A stretch of DNA of 64,000 nt from Clostridium sp. AM30-24 (GTDB lineage Bacteria; Bacillota; Clostridia; Lachnospirales; Lachnospiraceae). The DNA is taken from assembly GCF_003480435.1 (NCBI RefSeq), contig NZ_QUJB01000004.1, positions 1-64,000 on the forward strand, read 5' to 3'. The notes beneath the pieces were generated by a model. That model was not told the origin of the DNA, ran no database searches, and saw nothing but the letters and a program-made list of their open reading frames with translations. Positions 50,634 through 58,406 of this stretch are shown here, piece by piece; position 1 is the stretch's first letter, and each line of letters begins with the position of its first letter. The position numbers and the translations under genes are program-made.

Positions 50634-51584
50634 ATGAGCCATATCGTAGAACTTCACTTACATCTGGACGGATCGCTCCGCCCGGAGACCGTCTGGGAGC
50701 TTGCAAAAGAGCAGGGCGTGGAGCTTCCGGCAAAGAGTGCGGAGGAAGTAAAATATATGATGGAAGTCCCGGAGGATTGTAAGACTCTGGAAGAATATTT
50801 GGAACGTTTCGATCTTCCGTTACTCGTCTTACAGAAGGCAGATGCCATCGAGCGTGTGACCTTTGAGCTGGTGGAGGATCTTGCGAAAGAGGGCGTGGAG
50901 TATGCGGAGCTTCGATTTGCACCGCAGTTTTCCATCAAAGACGGACTGACTCAGGATGAGGTCGTCGAGGCGGCCATCCGCGGAGCAGAACGCGGCATGA
51001 AGATGTATCCACAGATCCGCGTGGGTCTGATTCTCTGCTGTATGCGTGGAGCGGACAATGAGGAGCTGAACATGCAGACGGTAGAAACTGCGAAGAAATA
51101 TCTTGGGGATGTGGTCTGCGCGGTGGACATCGCAGGTGCGGAAGGCCTGTTCCCGACTGAGAATTTTGCCCCGGTATTCGCGAAGGTCCGTGAATATGGC
51201 ATTCCGATGACGATCCATGCCGGGGAGGCGGCCGGTCCGGACAGCATGAAGACGGCATTGTCATTCGGAACCAAGAGGATCGGACATGGCGTTGCGGCCA
51301 TCAATGATCCGGAGCTTATAAAGAGACTCATCGACGAGAATGTGACCCTCGAGGTCTGCGTTACCAGCAATTATCACACAAAAGTAGTTCCGGCGATCAA
51401 CATGCACCCGATCCACAAGCTTCTTGAGGCAGGTGTCCATGTGACCGTAAACTCCGACAACCGCACCTGTTCCAGAACTACACTTCAGAAAGAGAAGGAA
51501 GTGCTGAAGGAGGAACTTGGTTTCACCGATGAGGAGATCGAGAAGATGCAGGAGTATGCTTGGGAAGCGCGTTTTTTAAAATAA
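50634..51584 (+). CDS. add: Adenosine deaminase
   Basis: The 316-residue enzyme turns adenosine or deoxyadenosine into the inosine form. Zinc ligands are HLHLDGS (His-x-His, about 7-13) and IHAGEA near 195 with the Glu nearby. The C-terminal zinc/catalytic Asp region is NSDNRTCS near 278, the form common in Firmicute ADA proteins instead of TDDP. ATG 50634 is chosen; TTG 50625 nearer to GGGAG is an alternative. It follows the nucleoside importer, so imported adenosine would be deaminated for salvage. Confidence 0.93.
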   Translation: MSHIVELHLHLDGSLRPETVWELAKEQGVELPAKSAEEVKYMMEVPEDCKTLEEYLERFDLPLLVLQKADAIERVTFELVEDLAKEGVEYAELRFAPQFSIKDGLTQDEVVEAAIRGAERGMKMYPQIRVGLILCCMRGADNEELNMQTVETAKKYLGDVVCAVDIAGAEGLFPTENFAPVFAKVREYGIPMTIHAGEAAGPDSMKTALSFGTKRIGHGVAAINDPELIKRLIDENVTLEVCVTSNYHTKVVPAINMHPIHKLLEAGVHVTVNSDNRTCSRTTLQKEKEVLKEELGFTDEEIEKMQEYAWEARFLK

Positions 51585-51654
51585 TAGGATATCGGAGCGA
51601 AAAGCATATAGCAATCCGGAATCAAAGAATCATAAGATAAAAACGTGAGAATGC

Positions 51655-51681
51655 AAGGGGGCAGAGTATTGCCTCCTTTTT
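51655..51681 (+). terminator. add terminator
   Basis: AAGGGGGCA pairs with TGCCTCCTT (one mismatch), followed by TTTCC. Confidence 0.7.
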
Positions 51682-51856
51682 CCATGCCACGGAATGACAA
51701 AAACCTGATTTTCCGCTGGCTGGAACATGTTTTCGTGAAATTATACGAAAAAAAATAGGGGAATTGTCGCATATGCCAAAACTCCGGCTCAATGTAGCAA
51801 AAGCTTTGCATTGAAGATTGGATAATGCTAAAATGAAATTGTAATATTTCGATAAA

Positions 51857-51887
51857 CGGAACAGCATTCCACTACACGGAATAGCAT
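51857..51887 (+). promoter_or_regulatory. Possible IclR operator, direct repeat
   Basis: CGGAACAGCAT (51857-51867) and CGGAATAGCAT (51877-51887) are spaced 20 bp, two helical turns. The first also holds the palindrome GGAA-N5-TTCC. It lies 75 nt before the IclR gene. A weak TTTGCA-18-TAAAAT promoter (51805-51834) is just upstream. Nothing else is seen in the 377-nt gap after add apart from its terminator. Confidence 0.45.
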
Positions 51888-51961
51888 AAAAACGATAACT
51901 CATTGACATAAGACAGCCACGGATCCTGTGGCTGCGCACATTACAGAAATTGGAGGAGACT

Positions 51962-52699
51962 ATGCAATTGATCGATCGGGCATTGAATGCCCTGGAAATA
52001 CTGAGCCAAAATATGAATGGAATGTCGGTGACGGATCTGGCGGAGCAGCTTGGGATCCCGGCAAGCTCCACTCACAGGATCCTTTCAAGCTTAAAGGGAA
52101 ATCATTTTGTCGTTCAGGACGAACATACGAAAAAATATCGTCTTGGATATAAGATCTGCGCAATCGCTACCGGGGTCGTAAAGGGAAGTGCGCTGACGCA
52201 GGCGGCACAGATGCCTATGCGGAGACTGGCGGAAAAGATCGACCGGAATGTGGTCCTCTGCATCATGGAGCATGGAGCAGTGATGAATGTGGCATGCAGC
52301 GAACGCGGCGATTCCAATATGTATATGGTTAAGATCGGACATGAGATCCCGTTCTATTCCACGTCGGCTGGCCGTGTTTTTATGGCTTACATGAACCGGA
52401 GCGAGGCATTGGATATTCTTGATCGTGAGAAACGCACGAAAATGACGCCGAATACGAAGACGGATCTGAAGGAGCTGAATGAAGAGCTGGACCGCATTCA
52501 TAATCAGGGGTATGCGGTCATTGACGAGGAATTACAGATGGGGATCCTCGGCGCAGCGTGCCCGGTATTTGACAGAAACGGAGAGCTGGCGGCTGCGATC
52601 GCGTTTACGTCCATGAAGGATGGGGATACGGAAAAAATGTTCCAGAGGATCTGTCAGCTTAAGGAATGTGCGAAAGAAATTTCCGAGGCAATCCGATAG
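51962..52699 (+). CDS. IclR-family transcriptional regulator
   Basis: The 245-residue regulator has an N-terminal winged helix (about 1-65; LAEQLGIPASSTHRILSSL) and the C-terminal IclR effector domain (about 75-245) with FYSTSAGRVFMAYM and GILGAACPVFDRNGELAAAI. ATG 51962 follows TTGGAGGAG. The ABC importer genes begin 17 nt after its stop. It probably controls that importer and the phosphorylase in response to their substrate, which is unknown. Confidence 0.93.
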   Translation: MQLIDRALNALEILSQNMNGMSVTDLAEQLGIPASSTHRILSSLKGNHFVVQDEHTKKYRLGYKICAIATGVVKGSALTQAAQMPMRRLAEKIDRNVVLCIMEHGAVMNVACSERGDSNMYMVKIGHEIPFYSTSAGRVFMAYMNRSEALDILDREKRTKMTPNTKTDLKELNEELDRIHNQGYAVIDEELQMGILGAACPVFDRNGELAAAIAFTSMKDGDTEKMFQRICQLKECAKEISEAIR

Positions 52700-52716
52700 A
52701 AAAAAGGAGATTTGTT

Positions 52717-53463
52717 ATGAGCGAGTATAGTGTAGAGTTAAAGGGCTTAAATAAGGTGTACAGTAACCTTCTAAAAGAGGATACGATCGCACTGAAGGAT
52801 ATCAACCTCCAGATCCGTCCGGGGGAGTTTATTTCTATCATCGGCCCGTCCGGCTGTGGAAAATCGACACTTTTGCGGATCATTGGAAACCTTGATAAAC
52901 CGACCTCCGGTACGATCGAGTATCGCGACGGGGCAGACCAGCAGATGGGATTCGTATTTCAGGATTCCGTTCTTCTCCCGTGGAAAAATGTGAGACAGAA
53001 TGCAGAATTTCCGTTAGTGATCCAGAAAAAGCAGACGAAAGAGAATGAAGAGAAACTTGACGAGCTCCTGGAACTTGCAGGGCTTTCGGAGTTTAAGACT
53101 GCGCTTCCGAGAGAGCTTTCCGGCGGTATGAAACAGCGTGTGTCCATCGTCCGGGCGCTTTCCTATGACGCTCCGTTACTTCTGATGGATGAGCCCTTCG
53201 GAGCTTTGGATGCCCTGACCCGTGACCACTTAAATGAGGAGCTTTTAAAGATCTGGCAGAAGACGAAAAAGACGGTTATTTTCGTTACCCACAGCATCGA
53301 GGAAGCCACCTTCCTGTCGGACCGCGTTCTCGTCATGTCGGCGAGACCGGGAAGAGTCAAGGAGATGGTGGAGATCGATCTGCCGCGTCCAAGGGGAGAG
53401 GCAACGAGAAATGATCCGAAGTTCACGGAATACAATAAGTATCTGAGGGGGATCATCGGATGA
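52717..53463 (+). CDS. ABC importer ATPase, nitrate/sulfonate/pyrimidine type
   Basis: The 248-residue ATPase is related to SsuB/TauB/ThiZ. Walker A is GPSGCGKST (about 39-47), the signature LSGGMKQRVSI (about 134-144) and Walker B LLLMDEPFGALD (about 156-167), with the H-loop FVTHS near 192. AAGGAG precedes the ATG. The stop overlaps the permease start by 4 nt (ATGA). Confidence 0.94.
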   Translation: MSEYSVELKGLNKVYSNLLKEDTIALKDINLQIRPGEFISIIGPSGCGKSTLLRIIGNLDKPTSGTIEYRDGADQQMGFVFQDSVLLPWKNVRQNAEFPLVIQKKQTKENEEKLDELLELAGLSEFKTALPRELSGGMKQRVSIVRALSYDAPLLLMDEPFGALDALTRDHLNEELLKIWQKTKKTVIFVTHSIEEATFLSDRVLVMSARPGRVKEMVEIDLPRPRGEATRNDPKFTEYNKYLRGIIG

Positions 53464-54242
53464 AAAAGAACGGAAAACTTCAGGGACTCCTGAGAACCGT
53501 CGGGGAATACGCGCTTTCCGTCGGCGTGTTTATCGCGCTCTGGTGGATCTACGTTGCGGTAAAGCATGTCCCGGCGTACATCCTGCCGTCTCCGCCGAAG
53601 GTCTGGAGCAGCCTTGTCAAAATGTTTGTAAAAGGAACTGTATACGCACATCTCTGGACGACGACTTATGAGGTCATTCTCGGATTTGTGATCGGCGCCT
53701 TTTTAGGAATTGTTCTGGGATATGTGTTTATCAAGATCGATGCCTTAAAAACCATGCTGATGCCGTACCTGATCTTCCTTCAGACGGCACCGAAGATCGC
53801 ACTTGTCCCGTTATTCGTCGTATGGTTCGGAATCGGACTCGTGTCAAAGGTTGTTTTGATCATATCCATGGTCCTGTTCCCGGTATTGTCGGGAATGATG
53901 CTGGGTCTGGAATCGATCCCGCCGGATGTCAGAAACCTGATGAAGATCTTAAAAGCGTCAAAATGGCAGGTGTTTTCACAGGTTGAAATGCAGTATTCAT
54001 TACCGGCGCTGTTTGCAAGTCTGAAGGTCGGTATCGTTCAGGCAGTCATCGGTGCGATCGTTGCCGAATGGATGTCCGGAAAACAGGGTCTCGGATATAT
54101 CCTGACTTACGCGTCATCGACCTATGACACCCCGATGCTGCTCGCAGGCATCATCGTCACGATCATTCTGGGAATCGCGACGTATCAGGTGATCAGTGTG
54201 CTGGAGGATAAGTTCCTGTATTGGCACGAATCGAAAAATTAG
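53460..54242 (+). CDS. ABC importer permease A, SsuC-like
   Basis: The 260-residue BPD_transp_1 permease has about six helices and the EAA-type loop around LMKILKASKWQVFSQVEMQYSL (about 160-180), where the paralogue at 56403 reads KVLKASKWQTF. The segment LQTAPKIALVPLFVVWFG is typical of SsuC/ThiX/RibX permeases. It is coupled to the ATPase by an ATGA overlap. Confidence 0.92.
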   Translation: MKKNGKLQGLLRTVGEYALSVGVFIALWWIYVAVKHVPAYILPSPPKVWSSLVKMFVKGTVYAHLWTTTYEVILGFVIGAFLGIVLGYVFIKIDALKTMLMPYLIFLQTAPKIALVPLFVVWFGIGLVSKVVLIISMVLFPVLSGMMLGLESIPPDVRNLMKILKASKWQVFSQVEMQYSLPALFASLKVGIVQAVIGAIVAEWMSGKQGLGYILTYASSTYDTPMLLAGIIVTIILGIATYQVISVLEDKFLYWHESKN

Positions 54243-54312
54243 TGCTCAGCCCGCCGCTTCTGACAAGAATGTGGTGTGCTGAATGAGAGAAAGATTTTGG
54301 GAGGAAATGAGT

Positions 54313-55104
54313 GTGAATTTTACATCGGCTTCATCACCGACGATGAATGGAAAAATGCCGCATATCCAGTGCACGGCTGAGGAGATCGGAGAGATCGTAC
54401 TGCTTCCGGGTGATCCGGGGCGCGTTGCCATGTTTGAAGATCTTTTAGAGGATTATAAGATCGTCAGCAACTACCGGGAATATGTGGTTGGAACCGGATA
54501 TTACAACGGAATCAAAGTTACGGTGTGCTCGACCGGAATCGGCGGTCCGTCAACAGAGATCGCTGTGCTCCAGCTGATCGCCCTCGGCGCGAAAGCACTG
54601 ATCCGCATCGGCGGGACCGGCGTTCTGAAAGAAGACGTACCGTGCGGTGCGATGGTCTTAAATACAGGTGCTGTCCGGAAAGGCGGTGCTTCCTGCTTCT
54701 ACGCTCCGTCCGAGTATCCGGCATTAGCCTCATTTGAAGTGCTGGATTGCTTAAAGCGCGCATGTGAGGAGAGAAAGAACGAGTATTCCATGGGAATCTG
54801 TATGTCAGTCGGTTCCTTCTATCACGGACAGGGACGCCAGATGCCGTTTGAGACAGGATATGATGAAAATGCTGTTCTGGAACAGTATGAAAAATGGAAC
54901 ATTCTGAACATGGAGATGGAGGCGGAGACGATCTTTACGCTGGCATCGTTAAACAATGTTCTTTCCGGAAGTATCTGTGCAGTACACTGCAACCGGATCA
55001 CGGACCAGTGGCTGGTGGATTTTGAACCGGCCCAGAAGGAGATGTGCAGAACGGCTCTTGCCGCGGGAGAAAAGCTTTATAAGGAATATCTGCACAGAAA
55101 GTAA
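54313..55104 (+). CDS. Nucleoside phosphorylase (PNP/UDP family, uridine phosphorylase-like)
   Basis: This 263-residue enzyme is of the PNP_UDP_1 family. The phosphate loop LLPGDPGRV lies at about 31-39, STGIGGPS at about 74-81 and RIGGTG at about 98-103. The nucleoside-binding ILNMEMEAET lies at about 196-205 with the ribose-binding Glu-Met-Glu. It splits uridine or a similar nucleoside into base and ribose 1-phosphate. GTG 54313 is preferred because GGGAGG lies 8 nt before it; ATG 54283 and 54307 are alternatives. It stands between genes of one ABC importer, implying that the importer brings in a nucleoside or base. Confidence 0.9.
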   Translation: MNFTSASSPTMNGKMPHIQCTAEEIGEIVLLPGDPGRVAMFEDLLEDYKIVSNYREYVVGTGYYNGIKVTVCSTGIGGPSTEIAVLQLIALGAKALIRIGGTGVLKEDVPCGAMVLNTGAVRKGGASCFYAPSEYPALASFEVLDCLKRACEERKNEYSMGICMSVGSFYHGQGRQMPFETGYDENAVLEQYEKWNILNMEMEAETIFTLASLNNVLSGSICAVHCNRITDQWLVDFEPAQKEMCRTALAAGEKLYKEYLHRK

Positions 55105-55261
55105 CGGATTGTAAGGTCTGCGGGCCCGCGCGCTGACCGCGATCAAATAAAATATAGATAATGACCCGGCCAAAAATGGCGAGGGAAATTATAGATGCCG
55201 GAAATGCAGTTCCGGTAAGACAAAGAACCAATGTATTTATAAAAAGGAGAAGGAGAGTACC

Positions 55262-56359
55262 ATGAAGAAAAAAATTCTTGCAACCGTACTGACAGCGGCA
55301 ATGGCAGTGTCCATGCTCGCAGGATGCAGCTCTGAGAGCGCAAGCAAAGCAAGCGAAGCAGCAGCAACGACCGCAGAGGCAACGACAGCCGCAGAGGAGA
55401 CAAAGGCTGAGGAGACAACGGCGGCAGAAGCAAAGGACACAGGCGATTTAAAGACGGTTTCCATCCAGATCGATGGTTCCGCAGTTCCGTATTACGCACC
55501 GTTATACCTTGCGCAGGAGAACGGATATTTTGCGGAAGAGGGACTGAATGTTGAATTCTATTATGCAGCAGCAGCCGATATCGTAAAGAACGTTGCAGCA
55601 GGAAATGTTGAGTTCGGTTTCCCGAACGCAGATGCAGTTGTAGCGGCAAAGGCACAGGGTATCCCGGTTAAAGTTGTTCATACAACCTATCAGGAAGGTC
55701 TCGGCGCGATCATCTTCGGAAGCGATTCCGGAATCAGCACACCGGCTGACTTAAAGGGCAAAAAAGTAGCAGTTACAAGTCTTGGAAGCGCAAACTACTT
55801 CCAGCTTCAGGCAGCTATGGAGTCTGCAGGCCTTACAATCGACGATGTACAGGTTGAGATCGTTGGTACAGGCGCAATTCTGACAGCACTCACAGAGGGT
55901 CAGGTTGACGCGATCGTGTTCTCAAAACTCAGAACCATCGAGTTAAACAACTCCGGTTACGCGGCAAGCGAGATCACATGCGACCAGTTCCTTCCGTCCT
56001 TCGGCAACGTATTAGTTGCAGGCGACAAGTTAGTAGCAGAGGATCCGGAGACTGTTGACGGATTCTGCCGCGCGTTAAACAAGGCGATCGAGTACATCAT
56101 CGACGGTCACGTTGAGGAAGCTGTTGATATGTCCATCGAGAAATATGCACCGACCTTCGCTGAGAAGAGAGATGTTGTTGTCCAGATCTTAAACGATGTA
56201 TTCGTAAAGACCTTATGGCAGAGCGATTACACGAAGGAAAACGGAATCGGCGCGTCCAACCCGGAGAAGTGGCAGGCACTGATCGATGAGTCCAAGGAGA
56301 TTGGCAATATCGACGAGACCTTCGATGCATCTGAACTCCTTTACACACCGGCAAAATAA
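55262..56359 (+). CDS. ABC importer substrate-binding lipoprotein, NMT1/SsuA-like
   Basis: The 365-residue lipoprotein has the lipobox MLAGC (Cys about 22) and a Ser/Ala/Thr/Glu linker (about 23-60). Its binding domain has the NMT1/SsuA pattern: YYAPLYLAQENGYFAEEGL, GNVEFGFPNADAVVAA, and LKGKKVAVTSLGS. Relatives bind thiamine pyrimidine precursors, riboflavin, taurine or nitrate. The neighbouring phosphorylase points to a nucleoside or base. AAGGAGAAGGAG precedes the ATG. The 157-nt gap before it contains a fragment resembling the MITE interior (GGTCTGCG...CGCTGACCG). Confidence 0.92.
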   Translation: MKKKILATVLTAAMAVSMLAGCSSESASKASEAAATTAEATTAAEETKAEETTAAEAKDTGDLKTVSIQIDGSAVPYYAPLYLAQENGYFAEEGLNVEFYYAAAADIVKNVAAGNVEFGFPNADAVVAAKAQGIPVKVVHTTYQEGLGAIIFGSDSGISTPADLKGKKVAVTSLGSANYFQLQAAMESAGLTIDDVQVEIVGTGAILTALTEGQVDAIVFSKLRTIELNNSGYAASEITCDQFLPSFGNVLVAGDKLVAEDPETVDGFCRALNKAIEYIIDGHVEEAVDMSIEKYAPTFAEKRDVVVQILNDVFVKTLWQSDYTKENGIGASNPEKWQALIDESKEIGNIDETFDASELLYTPAK

Positions 56360-56402
56360 AGAATTTTCCCCGCTTCGGACGGGAAGAGCTATGAGGTGAG
56401 AG

Positions 56403-57182
56403 ATGTTTTACAGAAAATATAGAAAAACCATTCTTCCGGCACTGTTTCTGCCGCTGTTTCTGATCGTGTGGGAACTGTATATCCGGATCTTTCATGTACC
56501 GAACTACCTGCTTCCCGGTCCGGCAGAGCTGGCGAACTCGATGGTAAAGCTGTTTGTGAGTGGTGATGTGATGAAACATATCCGCGTTACAATGGAAGAG
56601 ATCCTGGTGGGAACGGTGATCGGTATCGTGATCGGACTGGTCCTCGGCTATATTATGGCGAAGATCCGCTTTATTGAGCGTCTGATCATGCCGTTCGTCA
56701 TCATTATCCAGACAGCTCCGAAGATCTCTCTGGCACCGCTTTTCATCCTCTGGATGGGACTCGGAATCGAATCCAAGGCGGCGTTAGTTATTCTGGTCGT
56801 ATCGTTCCCGATCATGATCAATGAGGTATCGGCGATCCGCTCCATAGAGGATAATGTATACAATCTGATGAAGGTGTTAAAGGCCAGCAAATGGCAGACC
56901 TTCTGTAAGATCGAAGTTCCGTATTCGATCGAGATGATGTTATCTGGAATTAAGCTTGCCTTAACGCAGGCGATGACAGGCGCGGTCATCGGTGAGATGA
57001 TCGGAGCGAAAGCAGGTCTTGGATATCTGCTTACGCTGGGCAGTGAGACATACGATATCAAGATGATCCTGAATGCGGTCATTCTTTTAAGTGTGATCGG
57101 TCTGGCGCTTTACCTGATCTCGGAGCTGATCGAGAAAAAGGCGCTTTACTGGAAAGTGATCGATAAGAGTGTGGTAGGCTGA
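56403..57182 (+). CDS. ABC importer permease B, SsuC-like
   Basis: The 259-residue permease is a paralogue of permease A. Shared stretches are QTAPKISLAPLFILWMGLG, LMKVLKASKWQTF and GLGYLLTLGSETYD. The two probably form a heterodimer with the single ATPase. ATG follows GAGGTGAGAG. It closes the IclR-led gene group. Confidence 0.92.
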   Translation: MFYRKYRKTILPALFLPLFLIVWELYIRIFHVPNYLLPGPAELANSMVKLFVSGDVMKHIRVTMEEILVGTVIGIVIGLVLGYIMAKIRFIERLIMPFVIIIQTAPKISLAPLFILWMGLGIESKAALVILVVSFPIMINEVSAIRSIEDNVYNLMKVLKASKWQTFCKIEVPYSIEMMLSGIKLALTQAMTGAVIGEMIGAKAGLGYLLTLGSETYDIKMILNAVILLSVIGLALYLISELIEKKALYWKVIDKSVVG

Positions 57183-57188
57183 AAATAG

Positions 57189-57232
57189 ACAGGTCCTCAT
57201 GTGGCGGTATGCTGTGTGGGGACCTGTTTTTT
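57189..57232 (+). terminator. Terminator after permease B
   Basis: ACAGGTCC (57189-57196) pairs with GGACCTGT (57219-57226), followed by TTTTTTG. The family A repeat copy 3 begins in its T-run. Confidence 0.85.
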
Positions 57233-57303
57233 GTAACAGGAAATTCCGGGGAATTTTGTCGCAAGCGACCGCGCGAGGCGCGAGAATGTGCCAAGGCACA
57301 TTC
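57230..57303 (+). repeat. Dispersed intergenic repeat, family A, copy 3 (internally deleted)
   Basis: TTTGTAACAGGAAATTCCGGGGAATT is followed directly by GTCGCAAGCGACCGCGCGAGG and the terminal GAATGTGCC-AA-GGCACATTC. Compared with copy 1 the middle 60 nt are missing. All quoted parts are split at natural joints of the repeat. Confidence 0.8.
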
Positions 57304-57469
57304 TTTTAATATTATGTGGGTTTATTTTTTCGATGGTAAAACATTAGGAATAATGTTATACTGAACCTATATGCGGGCCACACATTTTCTGAATGTTCCG
57401 GCATTTATCGAAGAAAATCCGGAGCAGTCCAGTGGCCGAAAAAGTGCGATAGAAACGGAGAAGTTGTCT

Positions 57470-58225
57470 ATGAAAAAAATGATTTCCTGGAATGTAAACG
57501 GGCTGCGTGCCTGCCTGGGAAAGGGATTTTTAGAATATTTGAAGGAGTCGGATGCAGATATTTTCTGTATTCAGGAGAGCAAGCTGCAGGAAGGACAGGT
57601 GGAGTTGGAGCTTCCGGGGTATCACCAGTACTGGAATTACGCGGAGAAAAAAGGATATTCCGGAACGGCGATGTTTACGAAGGAGGAGCCTGTCTCAGTG
57701 ACCTACGGTCTTGGTATCGAGGAACATGATCATGAGGGCCGGGTGATCACGGCAGAATTTCCGGAATACTATGTGGTCACCTGCTATACTCCGAATTCCC
57801 AGGACGGCTTAAAGCGCCTCGATTACCGGATGCAGTGGGAGGACGCATTCCGGGCGTACTTAAAGGAACTGGAGACGAAGAAACCGGTAATTTTCTGCGG
57901 TGATCTGAACGTGGCACATCAGGAGATCGACTTAAAGAATCCGAAGACGAACCGGAAGAATGCAGGTTTCTCTGATGAGGAAAGAGCAAAATTTACGGAG
58001 CTTTTAGAGGCTGGATTTGTTGATACGTTCCGATATTTTTACCCGGATCAGGAAGGGATCTACTCCTGGTGGTCTTACCGGTTCTCGGCAAGAGCGAAGA
58101 ATGCGGGGTGGCGGATCGACTACTTCTGTGTCTCAGAAAGTCTGAAGGACAGGCTTGTGGACGCGAAGATCCATACGGAAGTGATGGGAAGCGATCATTG
58201 TCCGGTGGAGCTGGATATTCGATAG
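57470..58225 (+). CDS. xth: Exodeoxyribonuclease III / AP endonuclease
   Basis: The 251-residue enzyme repairs abasic sites and has 3' exonuclease activity. Motifs in order are [11 protein letters not shown] (Asn near 7), CIQESKLQ (metal Glu near 37), TCYTPNSQ (Tyr near 107), GDLNVAH (Asp/Asn near 146-148), WWSYRF near 203, and terminal [11 protein letters not shown] (catalytic Asp-His near 241-242). ATG 57470 follows CGGAG. An upstream in-frame ATG at 57371 has no site. Confidence 0.96.
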   Translation: MKKMISWNVNGLRACLGKGFLEYLKESDADIFCIQESKLQEGQVELELPGYHQYWNYAEKKGYSGTAMFTKEEPVSVTYGLGIEEHDHEGRVITAEFPEYYVVTCYTPNSQDGLKRLDYRMQWEDAFRAYLKELETKKPVIFCGDLNVAHQEIDLKNPKTNRKNAGFSDEERAKFTELLEAGFVDTFRYFYPDQEGIYSWWSYRFSARAKNAGWRIDYFCVSESLKDRLVDAKIHTEVMGSDHCPVELDIR

Positions 58226-58406
58226 AATAGATTTGGTACAGTACCTGACTCAAGGTATAGCGGTATGTAGCGATAAAAGCTGTGTACAAGTATCTGCGAA
58301 AGAATACGCAATTTACAGATTAAAGAATTTTGTGCAGATATTGAAATGCGGCTGTAAATGACGGTAAAAAGTTTTGATTTAGAAAGTGATAGTAGGTTGA
58401 CATAAC

